Part shown: one piece after another, positions 1 through 11,510 of the stretch | Position numbering within the stretch: position 1 is the stretch's first letter | How the letters are laid out: each line of letters begins with the position of its first letter | NCBI RefSeq assembly: GCF_030867145.1 | Contig: NC_134420.1 | Coordinates: forward strand, 8,959,823-9,023,822 | DNA: 64,000 bases | Origin: Opisthocomus hoazin | Taxonomy: Eukaryota; Chordata; Aves; Opisthocomiformes; Opisthocomidae | Direction: 5' to 3' | Made by a program: the position numbers and the translations under genes | Notes under the pieces: model-generated | The model's input: only the letters and a program-made list of their open reading frames with translations | Database searches by the model: none | Told to the model about the DNA's origin: nothing

Positions 1-3000
1 CATATCAACAGCAGCATTTTGGCCAAAATGCTGTCTTTAAGAAGTGACTCAGTTTAAGATCAGCACAGCTAAACTAGATGTCTACTTGTAAATTAGACAT
101 ATCTGAGCTAGTCATCTTAGTTTCCATTATAGTCAGTGGAGCTCTAGTAAGTATAGTCATATATCAGTATAAATACCGAGCTTCACTGCTCTGAAGGCTC
201 CTGCAGAAGTCACTGATGTGACACTCCGCAGTACAGTGAATTAGACATGAGCATAACTGGTTTTGGATTGCACTCTAAGACTACAATCGATTGAACAGCC
301 AAAACTCCTTTGTCTCCAACTTAGCAACTCTGAAGCAAGATCACAGTAAAGGACAAACACAGAAACTGAAAAATTACTGATTGGAAGCTGAAGTTTAGAA
401 GCAGCCGTATTTTCCACAAGAGCAAGACAGATAAAATGTGCAAACTTTTTATGAAGGAGTGATAGCTAATTGATTGTTTTATTGGGCAAGGTTGCTAATG
501 TCACTAGAATGAAATTAAATAGAAAGAAATTAGTACCAGTTTAAGAAATTGGGAACTAATGAAGAAAAAATGAAGCAGTACATAGCAGACACCTGAAACT
601 CAGTCGCAAAGAAGTGTGCAAAGGGGGTACAATAAAAGCTGACAGGAGAAACACAAGGTATTAAAAAGAATAAATAAGAACATCCAACATATTTTAAAAT
701 TCAGTGGCCACTAAATATAGAAGTGTCAGCAAACAAACACTGAAGTACATAGTGTCCCATATATTTCCACTGAACAATTAATTAAATACAACCATTGATT
801 GCCACCATACATACATTACATGGAAGAACAACATACTACAGAGCATTAACTCTTTGGCACAGTTCTGCAACACACTAGTTCCACAATACTACCAAAAAAA
901 ATATGTTTTGAATGCTTGAGACTTGATATATTTTTGTTTGCTAAACTTCTGTTGGAATGGCACCTTATAACAGATGTCACATGTATTTATCATAAATATT
1001 GATTTAAATCAACAGAAGCAATGGCTTTCAATTTTTATCCCATATCATGCAATTTGACAGCCTATGTTTGAATCCTTATTCATTTAATCAAAAACTCAAT
1101 ACAAATTTTAATATGTCAGAAAGATGAGGAGGTGAATAAACCCAAATAAACCAAGACACCAACATCACTGGGAATTATATTTTATCCAGGTATTGATACC
1201 ACTTGAAGCAATAAAAGTATATGCAAGATGATATAATTCTGACAGACGTTGTAATTTATACAGTACTTCAAATACAGATTTTCACGAAGGTGCTGATCTT
1301 GCAAATATTTATCTGTAACTACACATGTAAAACGTCTCTCTGATTTCCATGGGATCACTTGTACATATTTGCAGGTTGGGGCTTTACAGTATATCACTGT
1401 CCATTCCCATGCAAAAAGGATTTACTACTGACATTTGACCTTGTTATCTATGCGTTAAGGACTCAAATGCAGCAATCAGCATGTTTATACTGACAAGTCA
1501 TTCTACTCTACGCTTTCTTCCCAGTTGTGGGCTAGAGAAAGAAAGTATAAAATACGTACCGTCTATCTCTATGTCTATACATCTCTAAAACCTATCTTCA
1601 ATATATTGTAGCTTTTTGAAAATGTATACATTGTCCATTCATGCTACATATAAATAAAGATATATAAGAAAAAAAAGTGCTACAGAATATTATATAGAAC
1701 ATTCATAAATGTGCTTAACATCTGTTTTGATTTTTGAGCACATGGAAGTCTACGCTATTAACTGTCTTTTTCCAGTTCTATTAAACTTGTAAACATGGGT
1801 GTAAAAATGCCTATTTTCTGGTATTGGTGGCTTTTCTACTCATAGTAGTGACTTTTTCCTGTTATACTTACCCTTTTAATGGACACACAATATGTTACTC
1901 TGTGCCCAAGCTCACCTACTCCTTTTCTCAAAAGACAAGGCACATCTGCCACCTGCTCTAGTCTGTGTCCCAGCAACAACTGTCGAGCAGCAAAAAGATT
2001 GATTATCAGTCAAAAACCATTCAACAACACCAGATTTTGGTAGGTTAAGCTTGCTGATCCAGCAAGAGATGGTGTGAAATTTTCAGTAATGTGTGCCAAC
2101 ATTTTGGTGCTAAAAGAACAGCAGTGCATGTCACAATGAAACACAGCCAAAGATATGCAAACAAAGCACAGAAGTTTTTGTTTTGAACTTGGCTTGCAAG
2201 AGGAAAATGAGAGAAAGAAAAAAAGACTCGCTTAATGAATTTGAAAATCTCTCGTAACGCTCAAGTCAGATGTATGGAGAAACTATAATAAGAGTACCAG
2301 TGAAGACTTTGTAACAAATTATAGCAGTGCCTATATAAAAATATTGCAATAATAGGATTGTTTCAATGATTCACACAATACTAATAGCAGTTTTATCATA
2401 TACTTCTGTAACAACAAGTACAAAGATCTGTTCCTTTTACTGAATATACAGGCCATTCATTATAGCCATTCCAGTGAATGGATCACCTGTATCATACTAA
2501 GAATAATTTTTATGTTATAAACAACAGCTTATCATATATAAAAATGCTTATGTAAGTCATAGACTTACTAACATGTTTCATTCATTAATACCTCCATGAA
2601 TATAGAAATATACCTTTAATTATACGACATATCATAAAGCCTCTACTAAGATTAGATTTTTATGTGTATAGAGAGAGCTATGTTATCGTAATTTTCTTAG
2701 GCAAATAGCCAGTAATGAGTACTAAACAGATATCTTCTTGAAGTGTATCTGTACTAGGCAATACCAATCTGTAAAAGAATTAGCAAAAGATTGTTTATTT
2801 TGAAATTCAGAATGAAATATTTGACACTAAATTATGTCTCCTCATACTTCCCAAGTCAACAAATGCTATTTAAAAGCTATGTAGAAATATAAAACCCAAG
2901 GGTTTTTTCTGAAGAAAGTACGTAAGAAAAAAAAAATGCCCAAAGGTGCAAAGAAATCTCTATATATAATATATACCACATATACAAAAAATACACACAC

Positions 3001-3965
3001 TAGTTTGATGATTTGTCTTTTGTTTTTCTTCTTTGCTATCCCTAACTTTTAAAAAAACATATTACATTTTACTACTACAAGATTATACAAATTGGAAAGT
3101 TTCATATAACGTTAAACAGTTTATCTTACTTGCATTTCTTATTGGAATTGTACACTGGAATTTTAGATTCCTACCTACACATACACTATCCTAATGATAA
3201 TTTTACTTTTTTATTATATGTTAGCTTATAAAGTTCTTTATCACAAATGCCACTTGAATTAATAGATAAATGAAATACCCGATTGGGATCTTGAATATGA
3301 TACTGAACCCCACTGAAGCAAATATTATAAAATGTTACCACAATTTGCTGCAGAAATCTCACAACGTACTTCATGATCTTAAATTATGACAGAACAAAAC
3401 ATTTACATTCACATTGAAACTGTAAAGGATTTAGAAATAGTTTTCCTCCCTTGTGAAAAATAAAACATAATTACCAGATTGGTAAAGGAATGAGAAGGAA
3501 AGAAGAAAAATTTTAATAATGCTCTTACCAAAGAATCTAATATTAATAAAGCATAGTAAAGTTGGTAAACTTTCAAAAATTTTTAAACAATGGCATTAAT
3601 GAATCCAATCTTACATTCTGGATTATTTTTGCTAGTGGAATAAGTCTAATTAATTATATCTGTTTGATGTCACTAAAACTAAACAGTAAATTCAATAATC
3701 TCTTTACATTTTCACCATTTAACCTCCTGCAGGCTCCCTAATGTCTATTCAGATCTATATTAAATTAAGTACCAATGCTAATGAAGGGCAATAAACGTAG
3801 CTGTCAGTAGATTTTTCTTTCATTAAGCACATTATCCTCTTACTGAGCTGTAAATGAGTAAACATTAGTTTTGTTAAACCATGCAAAAAGACAGGACGAA
3901 AATCATTTTTAATTGCACCCCTTAAGCCATTTGCTGGGAGTTCAGTTTTGTTTTCTTTTTTTTAC
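1..3965. other. DCDC1 intronic sequence (minus-strand gene)
   Basis: This AT-rich stretch lies 3' of the DCDC1 exon ending at 3966, so it should be the following DCDC1 intron. I looked on the minus strand for the next exon, which should continue the first doublecortin domain and begin in phase 1, and did not find it, so the intron probably runs past the left edge. Only short chance ORFs occur (for example 1182-1397 and 3186-3374, minus strand). There is no recognisable repeat apart from short A-rich and TA-rich runs. Confidence 0.6.
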
Positions 3966-4128
3966 CTTTTATTTTTTTGAATGGATATAAAAAGGTCTCT
4001 CCAGTTGAAATATAAACGTTGGCATCATGGGGTACGTCTTTAGGTTCTAGTGCTTCAGTGCCGTCTGCCAAGAATGCTCATCGTGCAGCCATGTTCAGAT
4101 TCAGCTTTTCAAAGCCCTCCTCCAGCAG
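3966..4128 (-). CDS. DCDC1: DCDC1 exon, second half of first doublecortin domain, with premature stop
   Basis: DCDC1 (doublecortin domain containing 1) is a microtubule-associated protein with several doublecortin domains. On the minus strand a good acceptor (ttcatttag) precedes the exon, which enters in phase 0 and leaves in phase 1 at an AG|GTAAAA donor, 163 nt in all. The translation reads LLEEGFEKLNLNMAAR, then a stop, then AFLADGTEALEPKDVP, and ends near FLYPFKKIK. I recognise this as the DCDC1 segment LNLNMAARR-FLADG-EALEPED-P from memory of vertebrate DCDC1. The 17th codon is TGA (4080-4078), where other vertebrates have arginine. The frame is intact on both sides, so this is a point nonsense change and not a frameshift. 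CGA to TGA is a CpG-type transition. The copy may be a decaying gene, a heterozygous allele or a base error. Identity is secure; functional status is not. Confidence 0.85.
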
Positions 4129-4569
4129 CTAAATGAATGCAAGAGGTAAGGAATACTGATTACAAATATATTTATTTTATGATCAATATTCAGTCAGATA
4201 AAATAAAAATGGAAATAAAAATTCCACTCCCAACTAGGTTACCAATCATAGTAACTGCACTACAAGTCACTTAGTATTTCAGTGATTATTACTAGAAATC
4301 ACAGGATAACAATATGAGAAAAAACACATAACCTTAAAAAGATGGGTTCAAAATTATTGTGCTCTTGCCTTTTAATGTTATATAATACTGTATGTTATGC
4401 TGCAACTTATTTCACTTAGCATTTATAAGAATTTTTAACAAGTCACACATTTTCAGCATAGGAAAAGGAAGAAAAGTTTCATGTAAGCTTATTTCAAAGG
4501 AAAAAAGGATTTACATTAGGGTTTGACGCAAAAGCTACAAACAAACTTTATGCACACAAGAAAACTTAC
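4129..4569 (-). other. DCDC1: DCDC1 short intron
   Basis: This intron of about 440 bases separates the two recognised DCDC1 exons. It begins with GTAAGT at 4569-4564 and ends with AG at 4130-4129 on the minus strand. The flanking phases (0 and 0) agree. Nothing else is seen in it. Confidence 0.75.
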
Positions 4570-4739
4570 ATTAGAGATTACTGGCTGAATTAAGGACACA
4601 GGAACTTTAGCACAGATCTTTCTTGTGCCATTTTTGTAAGCTATGACTTTGATTACGTTTGGCAGCTGTTTAATAACTTTGGACACTTCAAATTTCCTCT
4701 GGACATGCCAGAGTTTTGAAACAGAGAACACAGTTAATT
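4570..4739 (-). CDS. DCDC1: DCDC1 exon, start of first doublecortin domain
   Basis: On the minus strand a T-rich acceptor (tttttttcaacag) opens a 170-nt exon with two leftover bases, so the preceding exon must end in phase 1. The frame reads LTVFSVSKLWHVQRKFE and then PNVIKVIAYKNGTRKICAKV. The motif VIKV-AYKNG-R is the opening beta strand of the DCDC1 doublecortin domain. The spacing from the FS motif to VIKV equals the human spacing as I recall it. The best donor is AAT|GTAAGT after 4570. A weaker donor, CCA|GTAATC after 4582, keeps the same phase and would remove four residues, matching the usual family length better. No stop is present in this exon. The upstream coding exons of DCDC1 were not found with confidence. 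Confidence 0.85.
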
Positions 4740-5471
4740 CTGTTGAAAAAAACCCAGTTTAGGAAATTAAAGAAGCAATTCAACATATCCTATTTATATT
4801 TTTTTACTTGTTTTTTAGAACTTCTGTAATAATTGTGGGAAAAGACAATCTGAACATATGATCATTAAAATTCTTCACAGTATAAGAATTTAGTTTGCAG
4901 TGCCTAAGTAATAAATATAGAAAATACAGAGAAATTGCACTGCTATAAGCAAAATAGACTTAATCTATCCCAAATTGAGTTTATTCAGAACTGCCAGAAT
5001 ACGTGGAAAGCAGTTGCTTAATTCCAGTATGAAATCCTTTTATACAATACTTTAAGAATTTCATAAGAAAATAAATCACCTAATTTTAAAAGTATTTTTC
5101 AAAATCTATCAGCACAAAGAAACATAGCAAAAAAAATTGATGATTCTGAGAAAACTCGTAAATAAAGAGTGCCTTCAGTGCATACTATGTAGATTATTGC
5201 TTCTAGTTTAAAAGGTAAGAACTGATGACTGTCTTTTCTCAGGCAAAATTTCAATCAAATTGACAGCAATTATGTCTGTACAGTGACTGCAGAGTGGGGC
5301 TTATTGTTAATTGTTTCTGTTTCCCAGATAGCCAAATATATTCAGTGCAGCTGCCAGAATAAAATTAAATAAACTAATACTCAATTTAAAAAAATCATAA
5401 TACTATTTCAAAATGTTCCTACCACAGACAACTACTGAATAATACCACAGTAAGACTGCTTTTAAAAAGAA

Positions 5472-5483
5472 GGGGGGGGGGGG
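5472..5483. repeat. Poly-G run (12 bases)
   Basis: Twelve consecutive G residues follow an A-rich lead. It is a simple homopolymer with no gene context. Length errors are likely at such sites. Confidence 0.95.
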
Positions 5484-6229
5484 AGCAGATTTATAACAAA
5501 ATGTCATACTTCAGCAAGAACATTTGTGACATATGGTCCCCGTCCTAGCCTGCAACAAGAGGTTCCCATGCAGAACTCGGAACTGCTTTGAGGCCTATGA
5601 TTTTAATTTCTCTTCCATGAAAAACCTTGGAAATTTTTCCATTTATTTCAATTAGCATTGAACAGATACTTCACTTAAACAATGATGGCACGTAGGTAAT
5701 CTCACATATTTCACAGTTTCCACATTTCTTGAATGACAAAATGACCACATAAGAATCCTAGCTTTTTTATATTCTTTTTAGCATTTCTAAAGCAAGCCAC
5801 AGTATTAAATCAGCATAGCTACTTCAGTGTTGAGTACTAAACTATATAAATAAGAAAGCCAGAATGTGGCCCCCTTAAAACGCAATTACATTCTTTTCGG
5901 TTTTAGAGTTTAAGACTTTCATACACCAAGGGACAAATACATTAAAATATATGTCTTATCATACAAAATTAGCAATTACAAATATTTTAACAGTTTTGGA
6001 TAAAGCACTTTCAGAAAACATTTACAGAAAAGATATTTAAGTGCCACTTGTATCCTACTTGAGGGGATGTCTGCATACAAATGAGGGGATACTATGATAA
6101 CTATAATCATCTAGGTTTGTCTCAGTTTACAACAATTTACCTACTCAAAATAGAAGACACTAACAATAAAAAACTTTTGATGAGAAGATCCAAATTAAAC
6201 ACACTAAAATATACTTCTGTTCATCAGGT

Positions 6230-6275
6230 CTTCATTTTAATCACCTTTATGTCTTCACTTTAATCACCTTTATGG
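6230..6275. repeat. 23-bp imperfect tandem duplication
   Basis: Two head-to-tail copies of a 23-base unit (cttcayttttaatcaccttt-type, one internal substitution and a final t/g difference) occupy 6230-6252 and 6253-6275. They stop six bases before a perfect hairpin. Probably a local slippage or repair duplication. Confidence 0.85.
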
Positions 6276-6280
6276 TACAT

Positions 6281-6312
6281 TGGAAAATCCAATGGTTCTC
6301 TTGGATTTTCCA
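6281..6312. repeat. Perfect inverted repeat, 12-bp stem with 8-base loop
   Basis: TGGAAAATCCAA (6281-6292) is followed by an 8-base loop and its exact reverse complement TTGGATTTTCCA (6301-6312). No flanking transposon ends or terminator context were recognised. The role is unknown. Confidence 0.9.
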
Positions 6313-7365
6313 GACAGATGGAATCAATTAATTTTGGACTAATTATGGAGAAACACAAAGGGTAAACTTGATGGATATTACCTACCTATTGTTAAGTCTA
6401 TTAAAAATTTGTAAAGCAAATTGGTATGCCTGGTTTATTGTCATTTTATGTGTCTTTCAGAAATGTTTTATGAAATCAATATGGTTTTAAAAAGGACATA
6501 CTCCAAGAATTTTTTAGGTCAAGAAATCTTTATAAAATTATCAAGGTCTGTTTTAGAATATCAACTGAATGATCATTACAAGGTGACTGAACTGCAGCAG
6601 TCATGATTAAATGCAACAGAGAAGAGCTTTGATTACCTTAGTTGACCTGTGGGAACACTTTCAGCTCTGTTTCTCTTGGATGGTGATATAAGACAGAAAT
6701 TGTCTGTACTGCTTGATTTGTAGCTGTCTATATGTCTGATACTCCATCACAGCTCTGAACTGATTTTGTTTGATGTGTAGAACAATCCTGAAGTCTTGAC
6801 CTTCTTGATACCATTGCTGATTGCAGGCGAATGTTATGGGCAAACAGAAGTTGCTAGAGCTTTGCTTCCCTTCAATATTTTTAACAGCTATTTTTGCATA
6901 GGGAGGGAGACATTTTCTGAAACAGAAATATGATAAATATAGTTAACATTTTATTATTTTTCTCTGGTCTTTCAATTACTTTAAATTATTAATGACTGAC
7001 TGTAAGGAGTTCAGAGACGCCTACAACAGTTTAATTAAAGTTGGAAAACACCTGATGAAACTGTGTTAATGGTTTAATCCTGATTCTTGTTTCTGCAAAC
7101 TATAAAATTATTTCAGAATTCAGCTCAATTAATCTTTGCACAAGCTAGGATCAGAATGGGAATTGTATAAAGTGCTGTAGGACAGGATTATGGTGAAGTA
7201 CAGTACATATTTCAGCTATACTATATCGCAATAGCACTAAGACTGCGCTAGCCTTCCTTCACACAAAATGAACATTAAATTATCTCATAAAACTAAACAA
7301 AAAAAAGGTTTTATTTGCATAAAAAAAATTAAAAATAATGAGAACAAAAGCCTCCAACTTTCAAT

Positions 7366-7701
7366 TTGAGGCTACCATTAATGGCACAAAATTACTTTAT
7401 ACCGTGGGCCAGAAGTCTAGACGGAATAATCACCCATATGAAGATCACACAATCTAATTTTATCCAGTCTTTGGAAGATCCAAATCAGCACAAGTATAAG
7501 TGTGCCAATAGCAGTATCAAAGATCAAGAAGAAGCAAGAAAGGAATCGGATGAGATCAAGCCCTCATTCTTCTTTCGCATTCAAATAATTCTTAAGCGAC
7601 AGAATATTCCCATTATAAATTATAAAAATTATGTCACAACAAACGTGAACTTCAAGATATGTCTACGTGTATTGCAATACGTTTACCTAGGAAATTCTTA
7701 A
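7366..7701 (+). other. Unassigned 111-codon ORF
   Basis: A plus-strand open frame of 111 codons in very AT-rich DNA, with a charged central part (near KDQEEARKESDEIK) that looks more protein-like than most chance ORFs here. I recognise no family, and there is no evident promoter, splice site or poly(A) tail. It lies antisense to the expected DCDC1 transcript. It could be a chance ORF or the relic of a retrocopied gene. Confidence 0.15.
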
Positions 7702-10529
7702 ACTAATATACTACCACTAAATATTGGAGCAATCGAAGAAAACTCTTTTTAGTATTATGAGTCTGAACACATTACACTTTTGATTTCTCACTAGTGACAA
7801 CAAGACAACATTATTTTTTGTAAATACTCTTTTTCTTAAAAGACCATTTTGTTACCCACTTCAAGAGCAGAAAATAACTACAAAACCAGAAACAAAATCC
7901 TTGAAACAAAATCTATGAATTGCCATTATTTATTCTGTAGATAACTTCTTTCTTCAGCAGATAGCATCCTTACTCCTTATGAACTATTTTGATGAAATAT
8001 TAATAGTATTGTTAGTATTAACTAGGAATCATCTTGTTTATGTTAGAAGTAAACCATTATGTAAGTTCAACAATATATACTACCTATTCTTGTCACTAAA
8101 TTACACAATACAAGTAAAATACCTACAAGAACACTACTATTATTGTTCCCTAGTCCTTGTCCAGTTTTTTCTTAAAATTTCCCACCATCATAACAACTAT
8201 TTATACGTACAGGGTATGTAAACCTCAGGGTACTTGTGCATACACTCCAAGACCTTAACTGAGGTGGTTTCAAACAGAAAATGCAAGCATGCAATTACCA
8301 AGAGTAATCTTACTCTTGCACTGCTGAGCTGTTCTATACTTTGAAAAAACTCAAATTTAGATGTAACCCTGGTGACCATTCTTCTGGAGATTAAACAACA
8401 TAAAATGAAAGTCCTAATATCTGGAAACCTCATGAAAGAGACAATGTGAAATGGCATTCACTAGTCAGTAAAAAAAAAGCTTGGTACTCCATATTAAAGC
8501 AAAATTTCTTCTTAGTCAATGGTAAATTTTGCTGGATGCTAACACAAAGACTGTGTGATCCTATTTTTACAGCACAAGTAAAGCTGTCCAGATAGAGATA
8601 CAAAGAGAAAATATTTTTAAACCAGAAATTTAAATGGGAAAAGAAATGAAAAAAACTAAAATCTAAAGAGCTCTAACAAGTTTTTTCCCATTTAAAAGTA
8701 ATTAAATTATTGTTTATTCATGGCCAAACACTGAAATCTTTTTGTAATTATTACAAAAGGAACTTCTACTTTCAGTTAGTTCTATATGCTCAAATTCTGT
8801 AGCTACATCAGATTAAAATTTTTATTCTGTTGCTATAGTGTAATTCTCTAATTATTCATTATCGTCTAACTACAGCACGTTTCTCCATATTTCTTCTTTA
8901 AATAGGAAACAGTATACTAAAGAAAAGTAAATAGTCCATATAGTTTTCTAAGACATAAATCTGCACATGGCTAATATTATTTTCCGTAAGTAAAAAATAC
9001 AGTTACTTAAACAGACGTTGGTTCAGTAACAGCTATACAGGTCAAAGTTATCACACAGTTTTGGATGTGAATTCAACAGCAGGATAATGACAGTTGCCAA
9101 GGATTTGTACTTGCTGTCGCTTACTACTAGTGTTGCCTGTCAAATTGTCTCTTTTTCTTATACAGAAGCCATGGAAATTTTTATGGATAGCAATTACTTA
9201 CAATATACAATGAAGTACATCAGATGTAACAACCACCCTTTAGCCCTTCATTATTTGGTCGTCTCTTTGTTATATCTAGTCATCCATTTTCACCTAAATT
9301 ATTTATTTATACTGCATATTTGACAAGCATGTATTCTTTCCTTTATTTTTTCCAGTAGCTGTTCAAAAGATATAGTGATTTATTTGCATATTCTATTGGA
9401 ATTTACATATTTAAATTTTTATATTTAAATTTACCTTATTATTTTTATTTCTGTACTTGCACTTCATGTTGGATTTCTCAAGAATAGCATTATGTGCACA
9501 GTGAAGGCATTTTATTTATCTGTCAAAGGTATTAAAAATTAAAATAATTGGAATATCAGCTCTTAACCACAATGGAGGGGTTAAGTAAATCTTATAATTC
9601 ATTCATTATTTGTTTGCATTATTGAAACATTTTTCTCCAGTCATCATATGCATTTCATATTTGTTTTCACTTATGTTATTGTTGCCCTACAGTCCTGTAT
9701 GCTCCAGATAACCATATTAATATATTAATATATCTTTATACTGATATATGAGAACATGATGTTTCATGTATTATGGTCCTGAAACATTTTCTGGTACAGG
9801 TCTGCATTAACATCATCTTAAGTGTTGTGAAAATTCTAAATTTAATTGTATGTACAGGAAACTCACAGTATATATCATTTACATGATAAAAAACAAAGCC
9901 TAATAGTTTAGTAAATGTAGTACATTTGAAAAACTGCCTTCGTAATAATTCACCCAACAAAGGGCAGATTTACACACGTAATCTGTATCACTTTGGGAAA
10001 TATCTTCTTCAACAAATAATGCTGCAAAACTCTCACCTGCCAAGTAAACTAAACTGCTCTCAAGTCACACAGCAGCTGGAAAGAAAAGGTGATGATCACT
10101 ATCCTTTTATTAGGAAAGCCAAATCTTCCCCTTTTCTCCTAATACTCACTCCACTTACAGTCTATCACAAAATTACAAGTTATTCTACATGAGTACACCC
10201 TGAGTAATAACCTAACAAGTACAGACTGTGTGTGAACTCATGTCCCACTAAAATTGTTGGGAATTTTGCCAAAGTCTTGAATGAAAATTTTATCCTGGAT
10301 CTCTGAGTCAATGAATAGAAACTGCTTCTCCTTTCCTTGTCACTTCCCCACTGAAACCCTGGCATCCCACAGGCCTCTGGCCATGAAATATTTTTCTCCA
10401 GCACCTCAAAGAGAAGAAAAGAAACTATACTGCTCAGTTAGCCAACTGGTGCCTAACGCAGAAGAAAACATTTAAACCATCCTTTTTTAATATCTCAATA
10501 ATCTGGCAACATTTACTATCTCATCTTAC

Positions 10530-10612
10530 TTAGCCAAGAAACCAGACAGCACCCAATATGCCACTTCTGTCTCCCCCTCAAATGCCAGAGAAATGGGATT
10601 TTCTTTCAGTTC
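10530..10612 (-). CDS. Possible minus-strand exon (weak)
   Basis: On the minus strand a pyrimidine-rich acceptor (ttgtctgtttcag) is followed by 83 nt open in only one frame, reading ELKENPISLAFEGETEVAYW and seven more residues, and closed by a GTAAGA donor. The strand agrees with DCDC1, but I cannot match the sequence to any protein. Its phase-2 end does not fit directly onto the DCDC1 exon at 4739, which needs a phase-1 donor. It could be an unrecognised exon or chance. Confidence 0.2.
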
Positions 10613-10896
10613 CTGAAACAGACAAAACCTACTCAATGCCTGAGGAATGAAGCCGCCACACTTCAGAAATCAGTGCAAAAAATGAGAACATAGAATTCCT
10701 TGACCAAATAAGGGCTCACAAATAAATTGAGAACTGAGTCATCATAGCACAGTTTTACTAGTTAGGTAGATAACAAGGTAAAGAAAAAGCTGTAAAAGTT
10801 TGAAACTTAGGTGTCACTTCCACTTGCAGAGCTAAAGTGGCTCCCATCTGCTCCCATGTCTTTCAGTGAAGCAGAAAAAAAAAAGGTCGCCGCACC

Positions 10897-11510
10897 TTGG
10901 GATCTTCAATGGCTGTAAGGGCCCTGCCTGCACCCCCCTCCCAGGGATGTGGCTGCTGGGCTCAGGGCCAGCTGAGGGACGGCGCAGCTGAGGGCTGCTG
11001 CTCCTTCCCTCTGGTGGCTGTGGGCAGCTGCCAGACAGCTCGGCAGGGCGGCCTCAGCCAAGGCTGGCCCCTTCTGCGGGAGCCGCCTTGAAGTCGAAGC
11101 TCAGGGCTCGGCCTTGCCTAAGGTGCAGCCTCACCCGCGCGGCAGCCATGCTGTACCCCAGGCCCGGCCATGGGCCCCGCTGATGTGCACCGGTCCCGGC
11201 CGCAGGGGGCTGCCTTCCCGGCTTGGCCTGGCCACCACAGGCTGTGTCTGATCCTGGCACCAGGCCTGATCCTGGCCCCGGCTCACTGGCTCGTCCTCCT
11301 GGCTTGACCTCGGCCCTGCCTCATCGCCACGGGCTTGCCTGACGACGCGGGCTCTGGCTGGCCCCGGCTGCCATCCCGGCTGGGTCCTGCCCAGCACAGC
11401 CCCTGCCCTGCAGCCCGGCTGTCAGCCCGGCCCCCACCTCCCCGACCCGCAGGGAGCAGCCCACCCTCCCCGTGCTCTGGCGAGGGCTTTGAGGACACAG
11501 TGCGGTCTCT
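10897..11510. other. GC-rich, CpG-rich island inside AT-rich DNA
   Basis: About 600 bases of strongly GC-rich sequence with many CpG dinucleotides and abrupt edges. Part of it has internally similar motifs (two copies of CTGATCCTGGC with nearby GGCTTG-CCT-GCC variants around 11,205-11,340), suggesting a degraded minisatellite or a GC-rich retroelement. Overlapping ORFs on both strands (for example 11131-11397 minus and 11335-11613 plus) are what high GC produces by chance. It could also be an internal promoter. I recognise no family. Confidence 0.55.

Larger units (their letters stand above)
4740..10896. other. Non-coding stretch, probable DCDC1 5' intron(s)
   Basis: AT-rich DNA between the recognised DCDC1 exons and a GC-rich block. 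At least one more upstream DCDC1 coding exon must exist, because the exon at 4739 starts in mid-codon, but I could not identify it here. Visible items are a 12-base G run (5472-5483), a 23-base imperfect tandem duplication, a perfect hairpin near 6.3 kb, an unassigned 111-codon plus-strand ORF at 7366-7701, and a weak minus-strand exon candidate at 10530-10612. Each is listed separately. Confidence 0.5.

Noticed and set aside
1182-1397. 71-codon minus-strand ORF
   Set aside because: Briefly considered as the next DCDC1 exon, but it has no doublecortin motif and no splice sites bounding it.
8345-8395. Possible minus-strand exon near 8.35-8.40 kb (acceptor-like tttaatctccag and AGA|GTAAGA donor)
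   Set aside because: The translation shows no convincing DCDC1 similarity, and the phase does not fit the exon beginning at 4739.
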